Positions 36,180 to 45,062 of a DNA stretch of 60,966 nt are shown piece after piece; position 1 is the stretch's first letter, and the number at the start of each line of letters is the position of its first letter. The notes below the pieces were generated by a model that saw only the letters and a program-made list of their open reading frames with translations, was not told the origin of the DNA and did no database searches. The position numbers were made by a program, and so were the translations under genes. The stretch comes from Elusimicrobiota bacterium (lineage in GTDB: Bacteria; Elusimicrobiota; Endomicrobiia; Endomicrobiales; Endomicrobiaceae): assembly GCA_017528425.1 (NCBI GenBank), contig JAFXOV010000064.1, positions 1 to 60,966 on the forward strand, written 5' to 3'.

Positions 36180-36640
36180 AAAAATCTCTCAATTTTAATT
36201 TTTCTGCCGTTATCAATATAGTCTATATTTATATTCCATCTTTTTTTTATGTTGTAATGTTTTAATCTGTCGCACCATTCTACCAAAGAAATTCCGTCAC
36301 CGAACAAATATTCGTCTATACCCAAATCCAAAGTGTTGTTTTCATCAAGTCTGTACAAATCCAAATGGTATACCGGGCAAAGTTTTGTTTCAAACTCGCT
36401 AACGAGCATAAAACTTGCACTTCTTACAAACTTTTTTATACCGAAATAGGACAAAATTCCCTGAATAAAAGTTGTTTTTCCCGCACCTAAATCACCGTTA
36501 AAAAAAACGATATCTTTTGGTTTCAGTATCGAAGCAAACTTTTTACCTAGATTTCTTGTATCGATATCTGTTTCGGTTAAAAAAGTTTTGTTTTTAAAAG
36601 TGTTTATATCCGTTGTATTTGACGTTTTTTGTTTTACCAT
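36176..36640 (-). CDS. tsaE: tRNA threonylcarbamoyladenosine biosynthesis ATPase TsaE
   Basis: The 154-aa ATPase has the Walker A motif in FFNGDLGAGKTTFIQGIL, then SASFMLVSEFE, YHLDLYRLDE and LVEWCDRL, all typical of TsaE (YjeE). It resets the TsaBD complex during t6A synthesis. The ATG at 36640 lies 46 bases inside the end of thiL; no later ATG, GTG or TTG fits before the conserved core, so the first 20 residues (MVKQKTSNTTDINTF) form an extension with no family similarity. Coupled translation with thiL and tsaB is likely. Confidence 0.92.
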   Translation of the reverse strand: MVKQKTSNTTDINTFKNKTFLTETDIDTRNLGKKFASILKPKDIVFFNGDLGAGKTTFIQGILSYFGIKKFVRSASFMLVSEFETKLCPVYHLDLYRLDENNTLDLGIDEYLFGDGISLVEWCDRLKHYNIKKRWNINIDYIDNGRKIKIERFL

Positions 36641-37580
36641 TTTGTAAATATGTTACCTTACCGTTATTTATTGTTCCTATACAGGTTGCTCCCGGCAAAA
36701 ATTTTTTCAGTTTGTTTTCATCTTTTTTATTTATTGTAAAAACAAGTTCAAACTCTTCACCGCCGAACAGCGCATAGCTATATATTTTATCGAAATTGTT
36801 GTTAGTATATTTTATTAAATTTTTAGATAAAGGTATATTTTCCATGTTGATAACCGCACCTTTATTTTCGGTTAACAATTCTATTGATTTAAAAAGACCG
36901 TCCGAAGAATCGGTCATGGAAGTTATTTTTATATTTTGTGATATTAAATTTGCTTCTTTTAATCTTGCTTGCGGAACAAGATGTTTTTTTATTAATTCTT
37001 TTTCATAATTTTTTAAACTTTTTTTATCTTTGGATAAAATCTCAAGACCTGCGCAACTGTCTCCGAAAGTTCCGGTAACAAAAATTAAATCTCCGTTTTT
37101 TGCACCGGTACGGGATATAGGCTTATCATAACAGATACCCATCAAAGTTACCGATATTGTAATATCTTTTGCACCTACGGTATCGCCACCGGAAAGATGT
37201 ACCCCGTATTTGTTGCAGGTGCTTTTTATGGAATTAAACAGTTCTTTTATAAACTTTGTTGGTGTGTTTTTAGGCATTCCCAAAGAAATAAAGGCGTATA
37301 AAGGTTTTGTATTTCCCATGGAAGCTATATCACTTACATTTACCTCTATAGCTTTTTGGCCTATTTGTTTGGCTGTTGCCCACTGCCTTTTAAAGTGAAC
37401 ATTTTCAATTAAAATGTCGGTTGTTACTATATATTTTGATTTTGTGTGCGGATTGAAAGAAAAGCAGTCATCACCTATATCCAAGTACACATTATGGTAA
37501 CTTTTCGGCTTTGTATTGTGTTTTTTAATGAAATCTATTAGACCGAATTCGCCTAATTCTTTTATTGTTTTAGCTTTCAT
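36594..37580 (-). CDS. thiL: thiamine-monophosphate kinase
   Basis: The product (328 aa from the chosen start) phosphorylates thiamine monophosphate to the active cofactor TPP. It begins KTIKELGEFGLIDFIKKH and has DIGDDCFSF, TTDILIENVHF, EVNVSDIASMGNTKPLYAFI and GGDTVGAKDITISVTLMG, the AIR-synthase-fold signature set of ThiL. An ATG at 37637 would add 19 non-homologous residues. The ATG at 37580 has TATAAT exactly 7 bases upstream, so the mRNA is probably leaderless from there. It leads the thiL-tsaE-tsaB-cobB operon. Confidence 0.93.
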   Translation of the reverse strand: MKAKTIKELGEFGLIDFIKKHNTKPKSYHNVYLDIGDDCFSFNPHTKSKYIVTTDILIENVHFKRQWATAKQIGQKAIEVNVSDIASMGNTKPLYAFISLGMPKNTPTKFIKELFNSIKSTCNKYGVHLSGGDTVGAKDITISVTLMGICYDKPISRTGAKNGDLIFVTGTFGDSCAGLEILSKDKKSLKNYEKELIKKHLVPQARLKEANLISQNIKITSMTDSSDGLFKSIELLTENKGAVINMENIPLSKNLIKYTNNNFDKIYSYALFGGEEFELVFTINKKDENKLKKFLPGATCIGTINNGKVTYLQNGKTKNVKYNGYKHF

Positions 37581-37587
37581 AGAACTA

Positions 37588-37593
37588 ATTATA
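37588..37593 (-). promoter_or_regulatory. -10 box of thiL, predicting a leaderless mRNA
   Basis: TATAAT on the minus strand, within AAATATAGTATAAT, ends 7 bases before the thiL ATG at 37580. The same AAATATAGTATAAT string stands before the aminopeptidase gene at 50020. No clear -35 hexamer is seen. Confidence 0.55.
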
Positions 37594-37662
37594 CTATATT
37601 TAAGTTTGAAAAACATATAATAATTTTGTAAAATCATTGGTCTAATATAATGTAGGTAAACT

Positions 37663-39021
37663 ATGAAAAATATTTATGGTGTTATACTTGGAGCCGGTGA
37701 AGGCACAAGAATGAAGTCTTGTTTGCCGAAAGTTTTGCATAAAGTTGCAGGGAAAGAGTTAATTTCCCATGTGATAGATTGCATGAACAGTGCGGTAAAA
37801 ATGCAAAAACTTGCGATTGTTGTAGGCAGCGGTTCCGATTTGGTTATTGAACATTTAAAAAAATACAGTGCGGATTATGTTTTTCAGAAAGAAAGACTCG
37901 GTTCCGCGCATGCTCTTTTGCAGGCTAAAAACAAATTGAAAAAGGTTGACGGACAGTTGATTGTTATGTGTGGAGATACACCGCTTGTTAAAGCTAAAAC
38001 CATTAAAGATTTGTTGAAATATCATACAAAAAACAAAAATACCGCAACGGTTTTGTCCGGTATGGTAGAAAATCCTTTCGGGTATGGCAGAATTGTAAGA
38101 AACTCGAAAGGAAATGTCGTTTGTATAGTTGAAGAAAAGTCTGCAACAGATGAAGAAAAACAAATAAAAGAAATTAACAGCGGTATATATTGTTTCGATT
38201 TGAAAGTTCTTTGGAAAGCGTTAAGTAAAGTGGATAATAAAAACAGTAAAAAAGAATATTATCTTACCGATGTTATTGAAATATTAAATAAAGACGGATA
38301 CAAAACGGATGCCGTTGCACTTACAACAGAAGAAGAAATTTTGGGTGTAAACGACAGAAAACAGCTTGCCGTTGCCGAACAGATTTTAAGAGAAAGAAAA
38401 AACAATGAACTTATGGCAAACGGCGTTACGATTGTTGATCCTACAACAACATATATAGACAGCGATGTTGTTGTGGAACAAGATACAATAATAAAGCCGA
38501 ACACAATAATTGAAGGTAAAACAAAGATAGGCAAAAATTGTGTTATCGGTCCGGATACGACAATAACGGATTCCACAGTAAAGGAAGATGTTTTTATAAC
38601 TTATTCTTATATTGAAGAATCTGAAATAAAAAAAGGCGTGAAAATAGGTCCTTTTGCACATATAAGACCGAAATCCGTTTTGGAAGAAAATGTTAAAGTA
38701 GGAAATTTCAGTGAAGTAAAAAAATCCGTTGTAAGATACGGTTCGAAAATTAACCATTTATCTTACATCGGGGATGCGACAGTAGGTAAAAATGTAAACA
38801 TAGGTGCAGGAACAATTACCTGCAACTATGACGGCAAAAACAAGTTTCAAACTGTTATAGGTGATGATGTTTTTGTCGGTTCAAATGTAAATCTCGTTGC
38901 GCCTGTAAATATAGGAAAAAAAGTTCTTATAGCTGCAGGTTCGACAATAACCGATAATGTCTCGCCAAATAAGCTGACTATAGCGAGGGCAAGACAAGTA
39001 GTAAAAGTAAGAAAAAAATAA
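37663..39021 (+). CDS. glmU: bifunctional GlcNAc-1-phosphate uridyltransferase/glucosamine-1-phosphate acetyltransferase
   Basis: The 452-aa enzyme makes UDP-N-acetylglucosamine for peptidoglycan and lipid A. The N-terminal nucleotidyltransferase has ILGAGEGTRMKSCLPKVLHK and VMCGDTPLV; the C-terminal left-handed beta-helix has PFAHIRPKSVLEENVKVGNF, NHLSYIGDATVG and NIGAGTITCNYDGKNK. Both halves and length are normal. TATAAT at 37646-37651 lies 11 bases before the ATG, leaving a leader of only a few bases. It heads the rightward set glmU-prs-rplY-pth-metF. Confidence 0.96.
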   Translation: MKNIYGVILGAGEGTRMKSCLPKVLHKVAGKELISHVIDCMNSAVKMQKLAIVVGSGSDLVIEHLKKYSADYVFQKERLGSAHALLQAKNKLKKVDGQLIVMCGDTPLVKAKTIKDLLKYHTKNKNTATVLSGMVENPFGYGRIVRNSKGNVVCIVEEKSATDEEKQIKEINSGIYCFDLKVLWKALSKVDNKNSKKEYYLTDVIEILNKDGYKTDAVALTTEEEILGVNDRKQLAVAEQILRERKNNELMANGVTIVDPTTTYIDSDVVVEQDTIIKPNTIIEGKTKIGKNCVIGPDTTITDSTVKEDVFITYSYIEESEIKKGVKIGPFAHIRPKSVLEENVKVGNFSEVKKSVVRYGSKINHLSYIGDATVGKNVNIGAGTITCNYDGKNKFQTVIGDDVFVGSNVNLVAPVNIGKKVLIAAGSTITDNVSPNKLTIARARQVVKVRKK

Positions 39022-39030
39022 GAGGACAAA

Positions 39031-39957
39031 ATGAAGCTAAAACTTATCGCAGGTAATGCAAATCCAAAATTGGCACAAGAAATTGCTAAAAAAATGGGTA
39101 TAGAGTTGAGTCCTGCTACAATAGGAAGATTCAGCGACGGTGAAATTCAGGTAAAAATCACAAACAGTGTAAGAGGTGCTGATTGCTACATTCTTCAACC
39201 TACATGTGCTCCCGTAAACGAAAACATTATGGAATTGTTGGTAATAGCAGATGCTTTGAAAAGAGCTTCGGCAAAAAGAATAACCGCTGTTATTCCTTAT
39301 TATGGTTATGCAAGACAAGACAGGAAAGCAGAACCCAGAGTTCCTATCACGTCAAAACTTGTTGCAAACCTTATAACTGCTTCAGGAATAGACAGAGTTT
39401 TAACCGTAGATTTACATGCAAGACAAATTCAGGGATTTTTTGATATTCCCGTTGATCACTTGTATGCAAGACCGGTTTTATTCCAATATTTCAAAGATTT
39501 GAATTTGGACAATCCTATAGTTGTTTCACCTGATGCAGGCGGTGTGGAAAGAGCAAGATCTTTCGCAAAGCTTTTAAATGCGGATTTGGCTATAGTAGAT
39601 AAAAGAAGACCAAGACCTAACGAAGCAGCTATTATGAACATTATCGGTGATGTTAAAGGCAGAAACGCAATTATTCTTGACGATATGATAGATACCGGCG
39701 GAACATTAACAAAAGTTGCAAATGCAATAAAAGACGCGGGAGCAATTAAAGTTTATGCTGCGGCATCTCACGGAGTTTTGTCGGGAGAAGCTATTGATAA
39801 AATACAGAAATCGGCATTGGAAGAAGTTGTTATAACAAATTCCATTACGCACGATACGGCATTACCGAAAATTAAAGTTTTGTCCATAGCATCATTGCTT
39901 GCTGAAGCAATAACAAAAATATATAACGATGAGTCACTGAACACGCTTTTCGTTTAA
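39031..39957 (+). CDS. prs: ribose-phosphate pyrophosphokinase
   Basis: The 308-aa enzyme makes PRPP from ribose 5-phosphate and ATP for nucleotide, His and Trp synthesis. Motifs: GRFSDGEIQVKI, YYGYARQDRKAEPRVPITSK, the metal-site DLHARQIQGFFDIPVDHLYA, and the PRPP loop ILDDMIDTGGTLTK. AGAGGACAAA precedes the ATG, 9 bases after glmU. Gene order glmU-prs-rplY-pth is a common bacterial arrangement. Confidence 0.96.
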   Translation: MKLKLIAGNANPKLAQEIAKKMGIELSPATIGRFSDGEIQVKITNSVRGADCYILQPTCAPVNENIMELLVIADALKRASAKRITAVIPYYGYARQDRKAEPRVPITSKLVANLITASGIDRVLTVDLHARQIQGFFDIPVDHLYARPVLFQYFKDLNLDNPIVVSPDAGGVERARSFAKLLNADLAIVDKRRPRPNEAAIMNIIGDVKGRNAIILDDMIDTGGTLTKVANAIKDAGAIKVYAAASHGVLSGEAIDKIQKSALEEVVITNSITHDTALPKIKVLSIASLLAEAITKIYNDESLNTLFV

Positions 39958-39991
39958 AAATAAATTAGCAGAAATATAAATGGAGGAAGTT

Positions 39992-40654
39992 ATGAAGCAG
40001 GTAGTATTAGAAGCAGAATTAAGAGACGTATCAAAAAACTTGAATGTTCTTAGAAGTTCAGGAAAAGTTCCGGCAGTATTTTATGGTAAAAAGGAACAAC
40101 CTATAGCAATAAGTGTTGATTCAAAGAAATTTATGTCTATAGTAGAAAAAGAAGGAGCAAATGTTATCATTGAATTAAAATTCAAAGATTCTTCAAAGCC
40201 GGCTATTGTTAAAGAATTGCAAAGACATATTCTTACACAAGCTCCTAACCATATAGATTTTCAATCTATTTCGTTAACGGAAAAAATTGAAATTGCTGTT
40301 CCTATACATGTTGAAGGTATTGCAGACGGTGTTAAAAATGCAGGCGGTACATTGGAACATGTTATGAGAGAAATAAAAGTTCAATGTTTACCTACGGATA
40401 TGCCTTCAAAAATCAGTGTTGATGTTACTGCATTGAAAGTTGGAGACGATATCACCGTTGCACAATTACCTAAAATCGAAGGTGTTGAATATGTTCACCA
40501 CGATAAAGATGCGGTAGTTGTTACCGTTATAGGTCAGACCGTTGAAGAAGAAAAACCTGCAGAAACGGCAGAAACACAAGCTCCTGAAGTTATAAGCAAA
40601 GGTAAGAAAGAAGAAGAAGGCGCTGCAGCTCCTGCAGAAGGTGCAAAGAAATAA
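39992..40654 (+). CDS. rplY: 50S ribosomal protein L25, CTC (long) form
   Basis: The product (220 aa) binds 5S rRNA. It has the L25 N-terminal domain (ELRDVSKNLNVLRSSGKVPA, VFYGK) and the TL5/CTC C-terminal beta domain (VPIHVEGIADGVKNAGGTLE). A low-complexity tail is rich in Glu, Ala and Lys (EEEKPAETAETQAPE). An ATG at 39980 exists, but the GGAGG ribosome binding site lies inside that extension at 39982-39986, just before the ATG at 39992. Confidence 0.95.
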   Translation: MKQVVLEAELRDVSKNLNVLRSSGKVPAVFYGKKEQPIAISVDSKKFMSIVEKEGANVIIELKFKDSSKPAIVKELQRHILTQAPNHIDFQSISLTEKIEIAVPIHVEGIADGVKNAGGTLEHVMREIKVQCLPTDMPSKISVDVTALKVGDDITVAQLPKIEGVEYVHHDKDAVVVTVIGQTVEEEKPAETAETQAPEVISKGKKEEEGAAAPAEGAKK

Positions 40655-40669
40655 TATTGGTATTAAATT

Positions 40670-41245
40670 ATGCCAATTAAATTTGTAGTAGGCTTGGGTA
40701 ATCCGGGCGAAAAATATAGTAATACTCGTCATAATTTCGGTTTTAAGGCAGTTGATAAAATTGCCGACCAAGAAAATCTTTCTTGGAAAAACTGGAATGA
40801 TATGGCGAGTATTACATTTTATAAAAGAAACGACAATAATATACTTTTTGCTAAACCCATGACATTTATGAATAATTCCGGATTCCCTGTTGTCGGACTT
40901 TTAAAATATTATAAAATTTTGCCTCAGGAAATGCTTGTTTTATACGACGATTATTCTATACCGATAGGTGAATATAAGTTTAGAGCAACCGGCTCTTCAG
41001 GCGGACATAACGGTGTAAATTCAATTATTACTCAAACGGGAACTACGGCTTTTCCGAGAATGAAGTTAGGTATGGGCCCGTTACCCAAATACGCAAAAAT
41101 AGTAGATTTTGTTTTATCAAGATTCAATGATGAAGACACTGAAAAAATGAATTCGGTATTAGACAACATAAAGGACATGGTCGATACAATAATAGACTTG
41201 GGTTTTGATAAAGCAATTTCAAGAATCGCACAAGATAAAAAATAA
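40670..41245 (+). CDS. pth: peptidyl-tRNA hydrolase
   Basis: The 191-aa enzyme frees tRNA from dropped-off peptidyl-tRNA. Motifs: VVGLGNPGEKYSNTRHNFGF with the catalytic His, KPMTFMNNSGFPV, VLYDDYSIPIGEYKFR and GSSGGHNGVNSII. It lies 15 bases after rplY, its usual partner, and 9 bases before metF. Confidence 0.96.
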   Translation: MPIKFVVGLGNPGEKYSNTRHNFGFKAVDKIADQENLSWKNWNDMASITFYKRNDNNILFAKPMTFMNNSGFPVVGLLKYYKILPQEMLVLYDDYSIPIGEYKFRATGSSGGHNGVNSIITQTGTTAFPRMKLGMGPLPKYAKIVDFVLSRFNDEDTEKMNSVLDNIKDMVDTIIDLGFDKAISRIAQDKK

Positions 41246-41254
41246 GAATAAAAA

Positions 41255-42130
41255 ATGAAAATAAAAGAACTATTTGAACAAAAAGAAAAAACATTCTCTT
41301 TTGAAATTTTTCCTCCGAAAACTCCGGAAGGAGATATAAAGTTAATACATGAGACAATAAAAGAGCTTTCTTTATTGAACCCCGATTTTGTTTCTTGTAC
41401 TTACGGTGCCGCAGGCGGAAACAAAGATAAAACATTAGCGCTTGTTGAGCATATTCAAAAAGCTTACGACATTCCTTCAATGGCGCATTTAAGTTGTATA
41501 ACTCATACTAAAGATGAAATACACGAAATAGTAAAAAAAATTAAAGCTAAAGGTATAGACAATATTCTTGCACTAAGAGGAGATCCTCCGAGAGATAATC
41601 CCGATATGGTTCCGGGAATAGATAATTATAAACACAGCAGCGAGCTGATAACTTTTTTAAGGCAAGAATATAAAGATGATTTTTGTTTGGGTGTGGCAGG
41701 TTTTCCGGAAATGCATCCGTTATCTCCTACAAAAGAATCCGATATAAAATATTTAAAATATAAAATAGATTGCGGTGCAGACTTTATAATAACACAACTT
41801 TTTTTTGATAATCAAATATATTTTGATTATGTTGAATCTGTAAGAAAGGCAGGAATAACAAAAAGAATTATTCCGGGAATTTTACCTATAACATCTTACG
41901 ACGGTTTAATAAAATTCTGTAACACTTGCGGAGCATCTGTTCCGGATAAAGTTCATAAAATATTTGCTCCTATAAAAGATAAACCGGATCTAATTGTTAA
42001 AGCCGGTATAGAATTTGCCGTAAATCAGTGCAAAGAACTTTTGTCTAACGGTGCACCGGGAATCCATTTTTACACCTTAAATAAAGTGCAACCTATAAAA
42101 GACATAATACGATCTGTTAAAAGACAATAA
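41255..42130 (+). CDS. metF: 5,10-methylenetetrahydrofolate reductase
   Basis: The 291-aa flavoenzyme reduces methylene-THF to methyl-THF for methionine synthesis or acetogenic-type C1 metabolism. Motifs: KTFSFEIFPPKTPEGD, FVSCTYGAAGG, HLSCITHTKDEI, ILALRGDPPRD and FIITQLFFDNQIYFDYV. The length is normal for the MetF short form. It is the last gene of the glmU run. A methionine synthase, which would be B12-dependent if MetH, is not in the window. Confidence 0.95.
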   Translation: MKIKELFEQKEKTFSFEIFPPKTPEGDIKLIHETIKELSLLNPDFVSCTYGAAGGNKDKTLALVEHIQKAYDIPSMAHLSCITHTKDEIHEIVKKIKAKGIDNILALRGDPPRDNPDMVPGIDNYKHSSELITFLRQEYKDDFCLGVAGFPEMHPLSPTKESDIKYLKYKIDCGADFIITQLFFDNQIYFDYVESVRKAGITKRIIPGILPITSYDGLIKFCNTCGASVPDKVHKIFAPIKDKPDLIVKAGIEFAVNQCKELLSNGAPGIHFYTLNKVQPIKDIIRSVKRQ

Positions 42131-42141
42131 AAGAAATCTTA

Positions 42142-42170
42142 TTGATAAAAAAATAATAATAGGTTATAAT
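42142..42170 (+). promoter_or_regulatory. sigma-70 promoter of the second PorV-like gene, leaderless start
   Basis: TTGATA (42142-42147), 17 bases, TATAAT (42165-42170). The -10 box ends 8 bases before the ATG at 42179, so transcription should begin at or within two bases of the start codon. No ribosome binding site is present. This is the best-supported leaderless start of the window. Confidence 0.8.
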
Positions 42171-42178
42171 TTATAAAT

Positions 42179-43078
42179 ATGAAATCGAAAATTATTATAA
42201 CACTTTTGTCGGTTATAATATTTACACAATTTGTTTTTGCAAAAGGTACAGGAACGACTATGTTCCAAATTTTGCAAATGCCGACTACGGCTTGTGACGC
42301 GGCACTTGCAAATACTTACATCGCGAATGAAGTTTCTTCTTTATCAAATCCGTCTTTAATTCCTTTTTTGTTTCGTTCGGTAACATTATCGCATGTTGTT
42401 TATCTTGAAGATATGAGATATAGTGTCGGTGATATAAACATACCTTTAAGCAGCAGATCCGGTATAAATTTTAGTTTTTGTTACTTCGATTCCGGAGATA
42501 TGGATAGACTTGAAACAAGCGGTAACAGTTATAAGACTAAAGGTACATTTAAAGCTGATGATAAAGTTTTCAATTTATCTTACGGAACGCGTTTAGGTTC
42601 TGCTTTTTCGGCAGGATTATCTTTAAAATATGTACAACAAAATATAGATGATGTTTCTTATTCAAACTTTTTAGTCGGTTTAAACGGATTATATTTTGTT
42701 TCAAATAATGTATTTCTTACAGCAGGTATACAGAATTTCGGTTCGGATGTTAAGGGATACAGCATGCCTACAAGCCTATATTGCGGTTTAACAGCCTCTC
42801 TCAATGAAACAACAACGTGGGTTTTTCAGCTTGATGATTATTACAATGAAGATTTATGTGAATTTAAACTTGCTCTTGAAAAGAAAGTAGATAAATTTGC
42901 AATGAGATTCGGTTATATCGTTCCCGGTAAAGATTATAACGGAACAAATAATGCTTTCATTACAAATTTAACGCTTGGATTAGGGTTGGATTTAACAAAT
43001 TTTATTGTTGATTATGCATGGTTGCCTAAAGGAGATTTAGGTAATGTGCATATGTTTACTGTGAGGGTAAATTTTTAA
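42179..43078 (+). CDS. PorV/PorQ family outer-membrane protein, second copy
   Basis: The 299-aa product has a signal peptide (SKIIITLLSVIIFTQFVFA) and the family start GTTMFQILQMPTTACDAALA, followed by beta-strand-rich sequence such as FSAGLSLKYVQQNI and a last strand NVHMFTVRVNF ending in Phe. It should be an outer-membrane barrel. The M6 metalloprotease with a T9SS-like C-terminal domain follows after four bases, so the pair may be a transporter subunit and its cargo. It is distantly related to the copy at 16390-17334. Confidence 0.82.
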   Translation: MKSKIIITLLSVIIFTQFVFAKGTGTTMFQILQMPTTACDAALANTYIANEVSSLSNPSLIPFLFRSVTLSHVVYLEDMRYSVGDINIPLSSRSGINFSFCYFDSGDMDRLETSGNSYKTKGTFKADDKVFNLSYGTRLGSAFSAGLSLKYVQQNIDDVSYSNFLVGLNGLYFVSNNVFLTAGIQNFGSDVKGYSMPTSLYCGLTASLNETTTWVFQLDDYYNEDLCEFKLALEKKVDKFAMRFGYIVPGKDYNGTNNAFITNLTLGLGLDLTNFIVDYAWLPKGDLGNVHMFTVRVNF

Positions 43079-43082
43079 TATT

Positions 43083-45032
43083 ATGAAAAAAATATTTATA
43101 TTATCATTTGTTTTTTTTAGTTTGATTTTGTGTGATTTGTCTTTTGCCGTTATGGCAAATCCTAAAACCATAAAATTAAAACAGCCTGATGGAACGGAAA
43201 TAAATATAAAATTATACGGAGACGAATTTTATAGTTGGTTTGAGGATACCGACGGATATACTGTTGTACAAGATGCACAAACAAAAGCTTGGTCTTATGC
43301 TCAACAAAATGAGTTTGGTGAATTAAAGCCTTCCGAAAATTTAGTCGGAAAAGTAAAACCGGTTGACTTAAACATAAAAAAATCATTGAAAGATGAAAAT
43401 AAATTTTTTAAAGCGATTCAAAACAAAGTACAAAAGAATAGTTTACAAAAAACAAAATCTTCATCTAAAGATAAAATAAATTCGGCAAGTCCGCAATATA
43501 TAAATAATAATGACTTTATAAAATTTACAGGGAAAAAAACATGTTTTGTTTTGTTGGTAGAATTTAAAGATTTAAAATTTAACAATAATCCGCCCTTTAA
43601 ATCTTTAGGAAATGAACAAATACGTACTACATTTGATCAATTGCTAAATAAAGAAGGTTATAGCAGTGATGGTGCGGTAGGTTCTGTAAAAGATTATTTC
43701 AAAAAAGCTTCTTACGGAAAACTTACATATAATTCGGTTGTTTCCCCTATAGTAACTTTGGAACAGAGTTATCTTGATTTTGCTTGGAGCCAGGGAGAAG
43801 ATGCTGCTGCCGAAAAGTTGCAGGAAGCAATAATAGCTTCATTAAAAAAATTAGATCAACAAGGATATGATTTTAAAGCGTTGTGGCCTAATTCAAATGA
43901 GCCGGATTTATTTTTTGTTATTCATGCCGGAGGCGGAGCTGAAGCCGGTAATACGAAATTTATATGGTCTCATCAGTCTCCAATGGAAGAAACTACATTA
44001 GACAATATCACTTTTTCGAAATATTGTACAGCTCCCGCAGGAAGAGGTTACTACGGTGATGAAGGACTTATAAGAATAGGAGTTATTTGTCATGAATCCG
44101 TACATTTTTATGGAATACCGGACTTGTATGATATTACTTATTTAACAAGCGGTTTAGGAGCCTTTTGTCTTATGGCCGGCGGAGAATGGAATGGTAACGA
44201 AGGTGCAAGACCGGGATATCCGTGTGCATGGGTAAAAAACAAATTAGGTTGGATAGAAAATTTTCAAACCGCTGTTGAGGGTATAAATACTATTGGAAAT
44301 TCCTCAAGAGACGAGAATGCTTTTTATAAGTTTGCGCCTTCAAATTTCAGTTCAACAGAATATTTTTTAATGGAAAACAGGCAATCTGTAGATTTTGATA
44401 AAGATTTGCCCGGTAGCAAAAAGGGTATATTAATTTATCATGTGGATGAAACAAAAAATGGTAATTATTTGATTATACAGGATAATTTTTTAGTTCAATT
44501 GGAAGAAGCCGGTGCCAAAACATCTGTTTGGAGACAGTTTCCTTTGCTGAAAAATAGCGGGGTGAATGGTTCCGATTCGGATTATTTTAGAAATGATACG
44601 GTATCGTATTTTAATGATTCGTGCACGGCAAGTCCGAACAGTAAAAGCTATTCCGGAGAACCATCCGGTATAAAAATATCTGAAATTTCTTCGAGTTCTT
44701 CAAATATGTCTTTTGTTTTAGGAAAAGATCCTGTTATAATTGGTGATTTAGATGATGTTAAATGTTATCCCAATCCGATAAGGGATGGAAATGTTACTAT
44801 AATGGGACTTCCTACAACTATGGTGGATTTCAGTGTTGAAGTGTTTACGGCCACATCTAAATTAGTAAAAGGATTTTCTGCCGATGATACAGAATTTACA
44901 AATGATGGTTTCAAATATATAAAATGGGATTGTAAAAACGATTCCGGTGAAGATGTTGCTCCCGGAGTGTACCTTATTTTAGTTAAAAATAATTCCAAGC
45001 AAAAAATCTTTAAAGTTGCTGTAATAAGATAG
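43083..45032 (+). CDS. secreted M6-family metalloprotease with C-terminal FlgD/T9SS-like domain
   Basis: The 649-aa product has a signal peptide (FILSFVFFSLILCDLSFA) and a propeptide-like region with SWFEDTDGYTVVQD. The M6/immune-inhibitor-A-type catalytic domain has the zinc motif H337-E-S-V-H341 in GVICHESVHFYGIPDLYD. The last ~90 residues (CYPNPIRDGNVTIMG to APGVYLILVKNNSKQKIFKV) are a FlgD-like/type IX sorting-type domain. It should degrade external proteins. A strong bidirectional terminator follows. Confidence 0.88.
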   Translation: MKKIFILSFVFFSLILCDLSFAVMANPKTIKLKQPDGTEINIKLYGDEFYSWFEDTDGYTVVQDAQTKAWSYAQQNEFGELKPSENLVGKVKPVDLNIKKSLKDENKFFKAIQNKVQKNSLQKTKSSSKDKINSASPQYINNNDFIKFTGKKTCFVLLVEFKDLKFNNNPPFKSLGNEQIRTTFDQLLNKEGYSSDGAVGSVKDYFKKASYGKLTYNSVVSPIVTLEQSYLDFAWSQGEDAAAEKLQEAIIASLKKLDQQGYDFKALWPNSNEPDLFFVIHAGGGAEAGNTKFIWSHQSPMEETTLDNITFSKYCTAPAGRGYYGDEGLIRIGVICHESVHFYGIPDLYDITYLTSGLGAFCLMAGGEWNGNEGARPGYPCAWVKNKLGWIENFQTAVEGINTIGNSSRDENAFYKFAPSNFSSTEYFLMENRQSVDFDKDLPGSKKGILIYHVDETKNGNYLIIQDNFLVQLEEAGAKTSVWRQFPLLKNSGVNGSDSDYFRNDTVSYFNDSCTASPNSKSYSGEPSGIKISEISSSSSNMSFVLGKDPVIIGDLDDVKCYPNPIRDGNVTIMGLPTTMVDFSVEVFTATSKLVKGFSADDTEFTNDGFKYIKWDCKNDSGEDVAPGVYLILVKNNSKQKIFKVAVIR

Positions 45033-45062
45033 GAAACGGCAATTTATAATTTACAATGTATA

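Noticed and set aside
39980-39991. Earlier ATG for L25
   Set aside because: The GGAGG ribosome binding site lies inside this extension, so it serves the ATG at 39992.
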